A DNA stretch of 50,090 bases from Deltaproteobacteria bacterium. GTDB taxonomy: Bacteria; Desulfobacterota; JAJRXV01. The stretch lies in contig JAJRZU010000050.1 of assembly GCA_024275075.1 (NCBI GenBank), forward strand, positions 1-50,090, read 5' to 3'. A program made the translations under genes and the position numbers. The notes under the pieces are model-generated. The model did no database searches. It was given only the letters and a program-made list of their open reading frames with translations, and was not told where the DNA came from. Of the stretch, positions 9,546 to 17,378 are shown in pieces (the stretch's first letter is position 1; every line of letters begins with the position of its first letter).

Positions 9546-10079
9546 TTGGAGAGAAGATACATATTAAAAAGGTTGTTGATATTAACGGTTTGTTTTGCGT
9601 TCTTGTTGGGCGTCGCGCTAAGTTCATTTGCTGTATGTCAGAAGATCGGTGACGTTGCACCAGGCTTTGAGTTAGAGGAGCTAAATAGTGGTGAATTAGC
9701 TAAGCTATCTGATTATAAGGGCAAAGTCATCCTGCTCACTTTCTGGGCGACATGGTGTCCAAGGTGCTGGGAGGAGTTGGACTATATCAAGGCGCGGTTT
9801 GAGAATGAAGATCGTGTCGCTGTACTGCTGGTGAATATGGAGACCCAGAGCCTTTCACCCCTTCACGTTAAAAAGATTAAGAAAAAGGCTAAGGAGCATC
9901 AGATCAAGTTCCCTATGTTCCTTGACAAGAGGTTGAAAGTGTGGGAACTTTATTGTGTAAACTCTCTGCCGACTACTCTGGTGCTGGATAAAGAGGGTAA
10001 GGTGGCATTTGTGGAACCAAACTTCTACTTTGAGTCTCGGGAGAAGATAGAAGATATAATAAAAGACCTCCTAAAGTAA
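9546..10079 (+). CDS. TlpA/ResA-like periplasmic thioredoxin (paralogue 1)
   Basis: A 177-residue protein with an N-terminal signal peptide (ILKRLLILTVCFAFLLGVAL, with likely cleavage after SSFA). The thioredoxin fold has the redox motif WATWCPRCWEEL (Cys 71 and 74) and the cis-Pro loop SLPTT. Two further Cys stand out: Cys31 at the mature N-terminus (VCQKIGDVAP) and Cys137 just before the cis-Pro loop (LYCVNS). Both are conserved in the paralogue at 11914, so a second disulfide is plausible. ResA/CcmG relatives reduce apocytochrome c thiols before heme attachment. Sitting 20 bp after a heme-rich cytochrome, that is the best guess. The TTG start is preceded by AAGGGGGAT. Confidence 0.85.
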   Translation: MERRYILKRLLILTVCFAFLLGVALSSFAVCQKIGDVAPGFELEELNSGELAKLSDYKGKVILLTFWATWCPRCWEELDYIKARFENEDRVAVLLVNMETQSLSPLHVKKIKKKAKEHQIKFPMFLDKRLKVWELYCVNSLPTTLVLDKEGKVAFVEPNFYFESREKIEDIIKDLLK

Positions 10080-10132
10080 CAGCGTCAAAAAAGGGGGTAT
10101 CTCTTTTAAATAACTTAATATGAGGGGTTTAT

Positions 10133-11116
10133 ATGGATCCAAAGAGTGAGCTTAAGCTAATTGAAGATATTTTAAGTAAAATAAATTCTAAGATGACCTC
10201 TGAAGAGCTGATAAGCTATGCATTGACAAAAATATGCAGCGTGTATGATTTTCTGTCTTGCGGTATCATTACTTATGATAAGATGACAGGCGATCTAAGG
10301 GTCAAAATATCAAAAGGATTAAGTCACCAGTTTGTAAAGACATTTCATGAGAAAAAGACGAAAGGTATTATCGAGGAAGTCTTAAAAAATGAAATGGCGC
10401 TTTTGATTAACAAAGACCACCCGCACTATAATAAAGAGGAATTTCGATTTGAACACGACTACGAAGTTCTATATGTAACGCCATTAAGAATCGGTGGCGA
10501 AGTCATCGGCGCTATTTATTTCGATTCCACGAACAAAGATATGTTCTCAGAGAGCGACTTGAATTTCCTAAGTGATTTCGCCAATATATGCGCGCTGGTA
10601 ATCGACCACACTAACCTGCTCGACTATATTGTCAAAACGTCTGATCATGACAGTCTCACCGGCCTTTATAGCTACAAATATTTCCATGAGGCGTTAGACC
10701 GGGAGATGATGCACGCGAAGAGGGCAGATTATCCGGTGGCTCTGTTCTTAGCTTCTATCGGGCACTTAGGCGACTATAATTCAGTTTTCGGGCATATCGC
10801 CGGCGACCAGGCTGTCATCACTACCGCGAATATAATCAAAGAGTGTATCAGGAGTAACGATATCCCTGCAAGGTACGGGAATAAATTTATTATCATCTTC
10901 CCTGAATCTGACGCTCAGGGAGTCAGCCAGCTTGCAGAAAGGATCTGTAAAAGGATGGATGATGAGGCATTTAAGGGGAAGGCCCCAAAACCGACTCTGC
11001 GGATCGGCATAGCAAGCTTCCCAAGAGACGGCATGGAGGAGCAAGAGCTCATTACTCATGCCGAGAGGAACTTGTTTGAGGCAAAACGCAGGGGTGGCAA
11101 TAGTTATGTTTACTAA
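10133..11116 (+). CDS. GAF domain with degenerate GGDEF domain (probably catalytically inactive)
   Basis: A 327-residue cytoplasmic protein. The GAF domain is at about residues 10-160 and the GGDEF-like domain at 165-325 (DHDSLTGLYSYKYFHEALDR). The catalytic GGDEF motif is replaced by GNKFI (249-253), and the metal-binding Asp of the usual DIDxFK is gone (LASIGHLGDYN). The inhibitory RxxD site is kept five residues upstream of the motif (RSND, 240-243). This pattern suggests a c-di-GMP receptor rather than a synthase; that is inference. It sits between two thioredoxin genes in the cytochrome cluster. Its 3' end overlaps the next gene by 11 bp and is followed by repeat family 1 copy D. Confidence 0.85.
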   Translation: MDPKSELKLIEDILSKINSKMTSEELISYALTKICSVYDFLSCGIITYDKMTGDLRVKISKGLSHQFVKTFHEKKTKGIIEEVLKNEMALLINKDHPHYNKEEFRFEHDYEVLYVTPLRIGGEVIGAIYFDSTNKDMFSESDLNFLSDFANICALVIDHTNLLDYIVKTSDHDSLTGLYSYKYFHEALDREMMHAKRADYPVALFLASIGHLGDYNSVFGHIAGDQAVITTANIIKECIRSNDIPARYGNKFIIIFPESDAQGVSQLAERICKRMDDEAFKGKAPKPTLRIGIASFPRDGMEEQELITHAERNLFEAKRRGGNSYVY

Positions 11117-11948
11117 AGTGAACTGCCATGCGGCAGGCTGTCAGGGAATCAGGTTTAAAATCTCGCAGCGGGCTGTGGGGAATGAAATCCGCAGAAAAAA
11201 ACAGGGCGCCCTGTTCAAGTGTTTGATATTGTTCCTATTCATTTTGTCGGCAACCGCCTGTCATGCCGAAGTAAAACCTGACAGTTCAAACGTAGTAAAC
11301 GATGTCTCAGAGCTTAAAGACCTCTATGAAACAATAATTCCGGTCGGTTCATACGCACCAAGCTTCAAATTAAAGGACCTGGCCGGCAGGGTTTGGGATG
11401 CAGAAACCTTTTTAAAGAAACAAGTCACTATTCTCTACTTCTGGTCGGCTTTCTGTCCGTATTGTAAAGAATCGTTACCAAAGCTTAACAAACTGAATGA
11501 AAAATATAGGCAAAAAGGGTTAAAGGTCCTGGCCATAAACCTTGACGGTCGGGATTTCTCCAATGCCATTATATCTTTTTTGACTGATAGTAAAATAAAG
11601 CTTACCGTTCCTTTAGATGAACTGTATGAGCAGAAGTTCTTTACCGCCGGTGACCCGTACGGTGTAAACAAGACGCCTACGATATTTTTGGTCGATAAAA
11701 GCGGGAAGATTATATATGAAGCTGAAGTCGATATAGATTACCCGTTCTTAGAGAAATTGATACAGGAGAACACAAAGAACGTAAAGCAGAAGGTAATGAT
11801 AATAGTGATCGCTTTTGTTATTTTGATTCTCTTATCTATTATCGTCTTTATTTTCTTTATACGACCTAACATGATCCAGAATAAAATAATTGATGACCTT
11901 AAAAGGAGAACGCATGATGAGATTAAAAATGAGAGCAGTAGTTCTTAG
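11106..11948 (+). CDS. TlpA-like thioredoxin with C-terminal membrane anchor; N-terminus runs through a repeat
   Basis: The thioredoxin domain (GSYAPSFKLKDLAGRVWDAE, then FWSAFCPYCKESLPKLNKL and the cis-Pro loop NKTPTIFLVDKSG) is followed by a C-terminal transmembrane helix (MIIVIAFVILILLSIIVFIF) and a charged tail. The active site is FCPYC. The start is unclear. ATG 11106 has an AGGGGTGG site and overlaps the previous stop, but then the first 40 or so residues are encoded by repeat family 1 copy D. GTG 11175 would give a basic n-region (NEIRRKKQG) before the hydrophobic LILFLFILSATAC signal, and TTG 11223 starts inside that signal. The Cys in SATACHA might be a weak lipobox. It is the middle of three thioredoxin genes in this cluster. 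Confidence 0.7.
   Translation: MFTKVNCHAAGCQGIRFKISQRAVGNEIRRKKQGALFKCLILFLFILSATACHAEVKPDSSNVVNDVSELKDLYETIIPVGSYAPSFKLKDLAGRVWDAETFLKKQVTILYFWSAFCPYCKESLPKLNKLNEKYRQKGLKVLAINLDGRDFSNAIISFLTDSKIKLTVPLDELYEQKFFTAGDPYGVNKTPTIFLVDKSGKIIYEAEVDIDYPFLEKLIQENTKNVKQKVMIIVIAFVILILLSIIVFIFFIRPNMIQNKIIDDLKRRTHDEIKNESSSS
11119..11218 (+). repeat. Dispersed repeat family 1, copy D (overlaps coding frame)
   Basis: A full-length 100-bp copy: TGAACTGCCATGCGGCAGG, then GGTTTAAAATCTCGCAGCGG with GCTGTGGGG, then ACAGGGCGCCCTGT (a perfect palindrome at 11201-11214). Hairpin 2 keeps pairing through a T-A to C-G change relative to copy C (GTAGC/GCTAC becomes GCAGC/GCTGT). It has no in-frame stop in the reading frame of the following thioredoxin gene. 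Confidence 0.75.
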
Positions 11949-12447
11949 TATTGTCGCAGTTCTTTTGGTATTTTCTTTTGCACCGAATTCTTCTTTTGCG
12001 ATTTGTATGAAGAAGGGTGACGTGGCGCCTGAGTTTGTATTAAGTGATATAGACGGTAATATAGTGAAACTATCTGATTATAGAGGTAAAGTCGTTCTCT
12101 TGACTTTCTGGGCTACATGGTGCGCGAAGTGCTGGGAAGAGATAGATTTCATTCAGACATCCCTTGAAAAAACTGAAGACCTCGCTATCATTCTCATCAA
12201 TATGGAGACCAGGTCACTCTCTGAGGCGCACCTGAAAAAGATAAAGACCACAGTCAGAGAGCTGGACATCAAGTTCCCGGTACTCCTTGACCTGAAACTC
12301 AAGGCATATAAAGATTATTGCATATCTTCGCTGCCATCTACCGCTATTGTTGATAGAGAGGGTATCATCCAGTTTGCCGGCCCTCATTTCTATAAAGCGT
12401 ACAGGGAGAAGATAAACAATGTTATCAAAGAGTTAAGCGCAAAATAG
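11914..12447 (+). CDS. TlpA/ResA-like periplasmic thioredoxin (paralogue 2)
   Basis: A 178-residue close paralogue of the protein at 9546. It has a signal peptide ending NSSFA, Cys31 at the mature N-terminus (ICMKKGDVAPEF), the redox motif WATWCAKCWEEI (Cys 70 and 73), INMETRSLSEAHLKKIK, KFPVLLDLKLKAYKDYC and the cis-Pro loop SLPST. The extra Cys pair of paralogue 1 is kept. The dipeptide between the active-site cysteines differs (AK against PR), which should shift the redox potential. ATG 11914 (or 11917) is chosen because AAAAGGAG lies just upstream. The gene overlaps the preceding thioredoxin gene by 35 bp, so translation is probably coupled. Confidence 0.87.
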   Translation: MMRLKMRAVVLSIVAVLLVFSFAPNSSFAICMKKGDVAPEFVLSDIDGNIVKLSDYRGKVVLLTFWATWCAKCWEEIDFIQTSLEKTEDLAIILINMETRSLSEAHLKKIKTTVRELDIKFPVLLDLKLKAYKDYCISSLPSTAIVDREGIIQFAGPHFYKAYREKINNVIKELSAK

Positions 12448-12452
12448 AAACC

Positions 12453-13442
12453 ATGCAAATCGGTGATCTTTACCTTGATAACAACTTCTTCTTAGCGCCG
12501 CTTGCCGGTATCTCCAACCTGCCGTTTCGACTGCTTAACAAAGATTATGGCTGCGCATTGGTCTACACAGAAATGATCAGCGTGCAAGGGCTCATAAGGC
12601 GCGGGAAAAAAACATTTAACCTCATGATCTCTGACGAAAGGGAGAAACCTGTAACGTTTCAGATTTTCGGGTCTGATCCGGCGGCGCTGGCTGACGCGGC
12701 AAAGATATGCGAGGAGCGCGGCGCGGACATAATCGATATCAACATGGGCTGCCCGGTAAAGAAAGTGGTGAGGAACGGCGCCGGCGCCGCCCTGCTAAGC
12801 GACCCTGACAAAGTAAGAAGCATCATCAAAAGCGTAAGAAATTCAATCAATATACCGCTTACAATAAAATTGCGGTTAGGTCTTGACCACACAAGCCTGA
12901 CCTACCTGAAAATCGCGGCGATCGCAGAGGCCCAGGGCGCCGACGCGATATGCCTGCACCCGCGCACAAAGAACCAGGGCTTCAAAGGTGAGATAGACAC
13001 CGATGCCTTGAAAACACTCAAACAGAGCGTAAAGGTTCCGGTCATCGGGAGCGGCAACCTCTTCACCGCAGACGACGCGCGGGAGATGCTCGCCAAAACA
13101 GGCTGCGATGCCGTGATGTTAGCCAGGGGCGCGCTCGGGAACCCGTTCATCTTCGAAGAGCTCATCGCGAACAGCGCCACCCACCCCCATCAAGGAAGGG
13201 GGACAGGATTGACCCCGATGCAGAGCACAGGGGAACGCTTTCGGTTGAAGAAAGTTATTCTTAAACATATCGACTACTTCCTGGAATTTTACAATGAGAA
13301 AAAATGCCACAAAGAGATGAAAAAGCACCTGCTCTGGTACACAAAAGGGTTGCAGGGAAGCTCGGAATTCAGGCAAAAAGTCGTCCATTCAGATGACCTT
13401 CCCCAGATGCGCCGCCTGCTCGACGATTACCTCGGCGCTTGA
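12453..13442 (+). CDS. dusB: tRNA-dihydrouridine synthase, DusB-like
   Basis: A 329-residue flavoenzyme reducing uridines in tRNA to dihydrouridine. The TIM-barrel signatures are present: FFLAPLAGISNLPFR (FMN site), VTFQIFGSDP, DINMGCPVKKVVRNGAGAAL with the catalytic Cys in GCP, KLRLG, CLHPRTKNQGFKGE and PVIGSGNLFTADDA followed by VMLARGALGNPFIF. The C-terminal helical tRNA-binding domain (KKHLLWYTKGLQGSSEFRQ) is intact. Before that domain a low-similarity loop (residues about 243-264) is encoded by a palindrome-like stretch resembling the CCCCC-TTGATGGGGG repeats elsewhere in the window. The ATG lies 5 bp after the thioredoxin stop and may be co-transcribed with it, though the functions look unrelated. 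Confidence 0.92.
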   Translation: MQIGDLYLDNNFFLAPLAGISNLPFRLLNKDYGCALVYTEMISVQGLIRRGKKTFNLMISDEREKPVTFQIFGSDPAALADAAKICEERGADIIDINMGCPVKKVVRNGAGAALLSDPDKVRSIIKSVRNSINIPLTIKLRLGLDHTSLTYLKIAAIAEAQGADAICLHPRTKNQGFKGEIDTDALKTLKQSVKVPVIGSGNLFTADDAREMLAKTGCDAVMLARGALGNPFIFEELIANSATHPHQGRGTGLTPMQSTGERFRLKKVILKHIDYFLEFYNEKKCHKEMKKHLLWYTKGLQGSSEFRQKVVHSDDLPQMRRLLDDYLGA

Positions 13443-13516
13443 ACCCTAATAGAAGACTCCTGCACAGCCTCCCAAAGTTCCCTCCCCCTTTGATTGCCGG
13501 ATTAATAGGTAAAGCG

Positions 13517-14692
13517 TCAGCTTGAAATCTTGTCCAAAAAACTCGCGCCCGGTATATCACCGGTTATACCGAATATCTCGGCGATAGTTGCCGCGATATC
13601 GCTTATGGAGTCCCTTACGCCAAGGCTTTCCCCGTTCTCATTCGCTTTGCAATACGCGAGCAAGGGTACATATTCCCGCGAGTGGTCGGTGCTCTTTGTC
13701 GTCGGGTCGCAGCCGTGATCGGCGGTTATCAGAAGAAGGTCGCCAGCGGTCAGGGTCTTTGTAACCCCGCCCAGCCACGAGTCAAACTCCTCTAACGCGC
13801 GGGCATAACCCTTAGCGTTGTTCCGGTGCCCGTATACCATGTCAAACTCCACCAGATTGGTGAAGATGAGCCCTGTATCGTACTTTGCAATGCACTCCGC
13901 AGTCACTTCCATACCGTCTATGTTGCTTTTGGTGTGGATCGCGCGGGTAAGCCCTTGTTTCGCAAAGATATCCTCGATCTTCCCGATACCGATGACGTTC
14001 GCACCGCAGGACTTCAACATATCAAGGATAGTCCGCTTAGGGGGCAATATAGAAAAATCGCGCCGATCAGCCGTCCGGTAGAAGCTGCCCGGCTCCCCCA
14101 TGAACGGGCGCGCGATCACGCGGCCGATCATGAACTTATCGCAGAGCCTGCGGGCGATCCGGCAGATCTCGTAGAGCCTGTCAAGTGGTATCGCGTCACC
14201 GTGCGCGGCGATCTGGAATACGCTGTCCGCCGAAGTGTAGACTATCGGGCAGGCCGTCCTAAGATGCTCTTCGCCGAGCTCCTCGATGATCTCAGTCCCT
14301 GATGCGGCGTAATTGCCTAATATGTCACTGTTTATCTCGGCCTTAAACGCTTCGATCAGCCCATCAGGGAAACCGTCATGGTAGACAGTAAATGGAGTGT
14401 CAAGTATGATACCCGCCATCTCCCAGTGACCGGTAGTCGTGTCCTTCCCCGAAGAACGCTCACCCATCTTGCCATAAAAACCGACCGGCGCCGCCACTTT
14501 CGCGACGCCCTTTATGTCGGTGATGTTACCAAGCCCTAAGCGCCGCATGTTCGGCAGGTTCAGGCCGCCAGCCGCCGCCGCTGTGTGCACAAAGGTATTG
14601 GTTCCTGCGTCACCATACGAACCGGCGTCGGGCAGGGCGCCGATACCAGCGCTGTCCAACACTATCAGGATAACCTTCTTTATCACAACCAA
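13517..14692 (-). CDS. deoB: Phosphopentomutase
   Basis: A 391-residue member of the alkaline phosphatase superfamily. It interconverts ribose (deoxyribose) 1- and 5-phosphate in nucleoside salvage. Visible motifs are VILIVLDSAGIGALPDAGSY (metal-binding Asp), SSGKDTTTGHWEMAG (the phosphorylated Thr lies in KDTTTGHWE), YTSADSVFQIAAH, ARPFMGEPGSFYRTADRRDF, IGKIEDIFA, TNLVEFDMVYGHRNN and LLITADHGCDPTTKSTDHSR (metal ligands). Length is normal for the family. The start is TTG 14692, eight bases after a G-run (AGGGGGGGGG); GTG 14686 is an alternative. A good promoter lies at 14733-14760. The gene stands alone here without other salvage genes. Confidence 0.95.
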   Translation of the reverse strand: MVVIKKVILIVLDSAGIGALPDAGSYGDAGTNTFVHTAAAAGGLNLPNMRRLGLGNITDIKGVAKVAAPVGFYGKMGERSSGKDTTTGHWEMAGIILDTPFTVYHDGFPDGLIEAFKAEINSDILGNYAASGTEIIEELGEEHLRTACPIVYTSADSVFQIAAHGDAIPLDRLYEICRIARRLCDKFMIGRVIARPFMGEPGSFYRTADRRDFSILPPKRTILDMLKSCGANVIGIGKIEDIFAKQGLTRAIHTKSNIDGMEVTAECIAKYDTGLIFTNLVEFDMVYGHRNNAKGYARALEEFDSWLGGVTKTLTAGDLLLITADHGCDPTTKSTDHSREYVPLLAYCKANENGESLGVRDSISDIAATIAEIFGITGDIPGASFLDKISS

Positions 14693-14732
14693 ACCACAGC
14701 CCCCCCCCTAAATAACCGAATATTCTATTTTT

Positions 14733-14760
14733 ATTATACATTTTATTCTTAGATCGTCAA
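14733..14760 (-). promoter_or_regulatory. Sigma-70-type promoter for deoB
   Basis: On the minus strand TTGACG (14760-14755), a 16-base spacer and a perfect TATAAT (14738-14733). The start codon is about 40 bp downstream. Confidence 0.65.
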
Positions 14761-14814
14761 GTGGCAAGGATGTGGAGTCACCCCTTTTTTTGGGGAACTT
14801 CTGGGAAGGGCGGC

Positions 14815-15453
14815 CTATACCGCTTCCCAGAAGTCGTCGAATGGGCAGTATTTACCGGCTCCTTTGTAGAGTGTTTTGTGAGAGGCTATTTTCCCATCCT
14901 TCTTCAGCTCGTTCTTTATATCGACTACAAGCGCGTAATTCGCGAGGAATTTCAGCAATATCGGGTCGGTTATGAGTATGTTGAAGCTGTCTGCGCCGTA
15001 CCCCCATTTAAGCGTCTTCAGGACTCTCTTTGCTTTGACAAAGCGCAGGTATAACAGGTAGTTCACTTTTTCGGTCTGTGTTAATGAGGTGAGCCTTCGG
15101 TTGCATACAGTCTCCTTTGCGCATGAGAGGCAACAGTCGTACCCGTTTAAAATCGCCTTCTTCGATGATGACACCTTTTCAGAGAGGATCATATCGTTTA
15201 ATGATTCCATATCGTTAGCGGAAATAAGGTATTTCAGGAGGTCAAAATAATTCACCTTTTTCGCAACTGCGTGTAATATATTAAGAATGGAGCGTTTCAA
15301 GGCATCAGGTTTGTGAAGTTTCTTTTGCGCGAGGTAATAGTAGAGCGAGTTCTTCTCTTCATCAAGGAAGGGCGTAAGGTTATTCTTTAACCTCTGATAT
15401 GGTTTTGTGAGGCTTTGATTTATCGTTATCATAGTGTGTTTCAAGCTTGTCAT
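14815..15453 (-). CDS. Hypothetical protein, unrecognised
   Basis: A 212-residue, largely helical and Lys-rich protein with no family I recognise. It has a Cys cluster in the middle (GYDCCLSCAKETVCNRR) and one more Cys near the end (GKYCPFDDFWEAV), which might bind a metal. It overlaps the 3' end of the GAF-GGDEF gene by 74 bp; ATG 15432 would cut the overlap to 53 bp, and neither start has a convincing ribosome site. The stop codon lies inside a hairpin (CTTCTGGGAAG at 14799-14809 pairing with CTTCCCAGAAG at 14822-14832). The overlap suggests co-expression with the cyclase and perhaps a c-di-GMP-linked role; that is a guess. Confidence 0.6.
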   Translation of the reverse strand: MTSLKHTMITINQSLTKPYQRLKNNLTPFLDEEKNSLYYYLAQKKLHKPDALKRSILNILHAVAKKVNYFDLLKYLISANDMESLNDMILSEKVSSSKKAILNGYDCCLSCAKETVCNRRLTSLTQTEKVNYLLYLRFVKAKRVLKTLKWGYGADSFNILITDPILLKFLANYALVVDIKNELKKDGKIASHKTLYKGAGKYCPFDDFWEAV

Positions 15454-16483
15454 ACCTGGTGGTGCAGTTCTTGCCGGTGCGCTTACCGTAATACAAAGCC
15501 TCGTCGCTCCTTCTGATGAGCTCGTCCTTATCTAATGCGTCTATCGGGTATGAGGCGATACCAAGGGTTACTGTCACATCACTATCCGCATCTTCAAAAA
15601 AGCCTTTTGTGTCGGTAATGATGCTATTTCGTATCCGCTCTGCGACTACGTATGCGGACTCGATGTCGATCTCGGGCAGGATTATCGCAAACTCCTCCCC
15701 GCCGTACCTTGAAGCGCAGTCCACCTCCCTGATCGACTTTTGAATACTCTTTGACACTTTCTTTAGTATCTTATCGCCGATCTGATGGCCATGGCGGTCA
15801 TTGAGCTTCTTAAAATCATCTATGTCAAGTAAAATGAGCGATGTATACAGGTTATACCTCTTTGCCCTCGCCACCTCGTCCTCTAACGCTTCCTGGAAGT
15901 AGCGGTGGTTGTAAAGGTTTGTAAGGCCGTCGGTAATGGCGAGCTTAAATGTCTCTTCATGCAGCTTCGCGTTGTCTATGGACATTGCGGCGAATGACGA
16001 GAGGATGGATAGCAGCCTTAAACTATTTTTAGAGAACTTACGCTTCTTGAAATCGTCGACGTACAAAATCCCGACGATCTTGTCATGGAAGATAAGCGGC
16101 GCAGCGACTAACGCCTCAATCCCCTCCGCTTTCGCAAGAGGATTGTTAAAATAACGCCGCCGCTTAGTATCATCAATGATTACAGGATATTTGTTCCTCA
16201 GGATCTTTTCCGTGAGCCCGCCCTTCCTCACCGGCCATGACTTCTGCGTCATGAACTCCTTGCTGAAACCCTTAGCGGCGTGAATTATCATCATGTTGCT
16301 CTCTTCATCATACAACGCTATGCTGCCAGAAGGCGTATCGGCAATATCCATCGCGCTTCTTAAGATAGAGGAGAGTACCTTGTCTAAGTCTAAGGTCGAG
16401 ACAACTGTTTTGGCGATCTCGAACAGGTCAGTTAATTCCTTGACTTCTCTAATGAGTTTTTCATCTTTTGATTGATCTGTCAT
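15380..16483 (-). CDS. Diguanylate cyclase with N-terminal GAF domain
   Basis: A 367-residue cytoplasmic protein. A GAF domain at about residues 25-175 probably binds a small ligand or senses redox state. A canonical GGDEF domain follows at 182-345 (ITDGLTNLYNHRYFQEALED). The catalytic site is intact: GGEEF at 261-265, the metal-binding DIDDFKKLND and the base-contacting SRY. The inhibitory site RxxD (REVD, 252-255) is present five residues upstream, so product inhibition is expected. It would make c-di-GMP from two GTP. ATG 16483 follows AAGGTTAAAACT. A promoter lies at 16511-16538. It is the only full-motif cyclase in the window. Confidence 0.92.
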   Translation of the reverse strand: MTDQSKDEKLIREVKELTDLFEIAKTVVSTLDLDKVLSSILRSAMDIADTPSGSIALYDEESNMMIIHAAKGFSKEFMTQKSWPVRKGGLTEKILRNKYPVIIDDTKRRRYFNNPLAKAEGIEALVAAPLIFHDKIVGILYVDDFKKRKFSKNSLRLLSILSSFAAMSIDNAKLHEETFKLAITDGLTNLYNHRYFQEALEDEVARAKRYNLYTSLILLDIDDFKKLNDRHGHQIGDKILKKVSKSIQKSIREVDCASRYGGEEFAIILPEIDIESAYVVAERIRNSIITDTKGFFEDADSDVTVTLGIASYPIDALDKDELIRRSDEALYYGKRTGKNCTTRYDKLETHYDNDKSKPHKTISEVKE

Positions 16484-16510
16484 AGTTTTAACCTTGAGAA
16501 TACAATTATA

Positions 16511-16538
16511 ATTATACTACATAATAACTGTTTGTCAA
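16511..16538 (-). promoter_or_regulatory. Consensus sigma-70 promoter for the GAF-GGDEF gene
   Basis: On the minus strand a perfect TTGACA (16538-16533), a 16-base spacer and a perfect TATAAT (16516-16511). It sits between dut and the cyclase gene, so the cyclase is transcribed independently of dut. Confidence 0.7.
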
Positions 16539-16560
16539 ATGCAATATTTGTTTGTGATAT

Positions 16561-17007
16561 TTATTTGTGACCAGTATGGCCAAATCCCCCGCTACCTCTG
16601 CCCGTCTCCTCAAGGTCATCTGTCTGAATAATCTTTGGTCTGAATACCTGACTTATCACCATCTGCGCAAGCCTTAAGCCCCTTGAAATCACATAAGGCT
16701 CACCACCATGATTGATCATCAATGTCATTATCTCGCCGCGGTAGTCCGCGTCGATCGTACCCGGTGAATTTACTAACGTTATCCCATGCTTATATGCTAT
16801 ACCGCTACGTGGGCGGATCTGCGCTTCATACCCCGCCGGCAGTGATATCGCGATACCGGTCGGCACCATTGCGCGCTTGCCAGGCATCAATAAAATATCC
16901 TCCTCATTCGCACTGTACAAATCCATTCCCGCCGCCGCATCTGACATATACTTTGGCAGTATCGCGCACTCACGTAATTTCTTTACTTTCAGCACTAACG
17001 CCCCCAA
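16561..17007 (-). CDS. dut: Deoxyuridine 5'-triphosphate nucleotidohydrolase (dUTPase)
   Basis: About 148 residues, the usual size of trimeric dUTPases, which split dUTP to dUMP and pyrophosphate and keep uracil out of DNA. All five motifs are seen: AAGMDLYS (1), [10 protein letters not shown] (2), [11 protein letters not shown] (3, with the catalytic Asp), RLAQMVI (4) and the C-terminal P-loop-like [10 protein letters not shown] (5). The start is a TTG at 17007; GTG 16995 is an alternative that would remove four residues. A 370-bp AT-rich region lies upstream. Confidence 0.95.
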   Translation of the reverse strand: MGALVLKVKKLRECAILPKYMSDAAAGMDLYSANEEDILLMPGKRAMVPTGIAISLPAGYEAQIRPRSGIAYKHGITLVNSPGTIDADYRGEIMTLMINHGGEPYVISRGLRLAQMVISQVFRPKIIQTDDLEETGRGSGGFGHTGHK

Positions 17008-17378
17008 TACTCTACCCTTGCTTCCTAATGTGATTTACGCACACCATTACTTATACCTGTGTTAGTAATTAAAGTTACACTACAGGTCACAGCCTGACCT
17101 GACAGTAAACGCCCGCCCACTTATAAAGCGGATTTCATGCTTATTAAATATACATTTATCTGCCTATATTTAGCACAGAACAACAATAAAATAAACAAAA
17201 ATAATTAAAAAATACAATAGAAAAATAAGTTTAATTACCGACAATTTACATCCATTTTAGCGCGCAAGAAATACGCCGTATAAGTACATGTATTTACACA
17301 TGAAATAAGTATGCGCTTTACATTTATTAAATTGTACGATATTTATATAATGCAATTTCATTCAAAGGGGGATAGGCA
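17008..17378. other. AT-rich intergenic region between divergent genes
   Basis: A 371-bp gap between dut (minus) and the amidohydrolase (plus), very AT-rich from 17140 to 17360. Apart from a possible -10 element TATAAT at 17346-17351, about 27 bp before the amidohydrolase start, with only a weak TTTATT 17 bases upstream of it, I see no feature or gene. Confidence 0.6.

Noticed and set aside
17008-17378. A riboswitch or small RNA in the AT-rich gap
   Set aside because: No conserved riboswitch core or stable GC-containing hairpin is visible.
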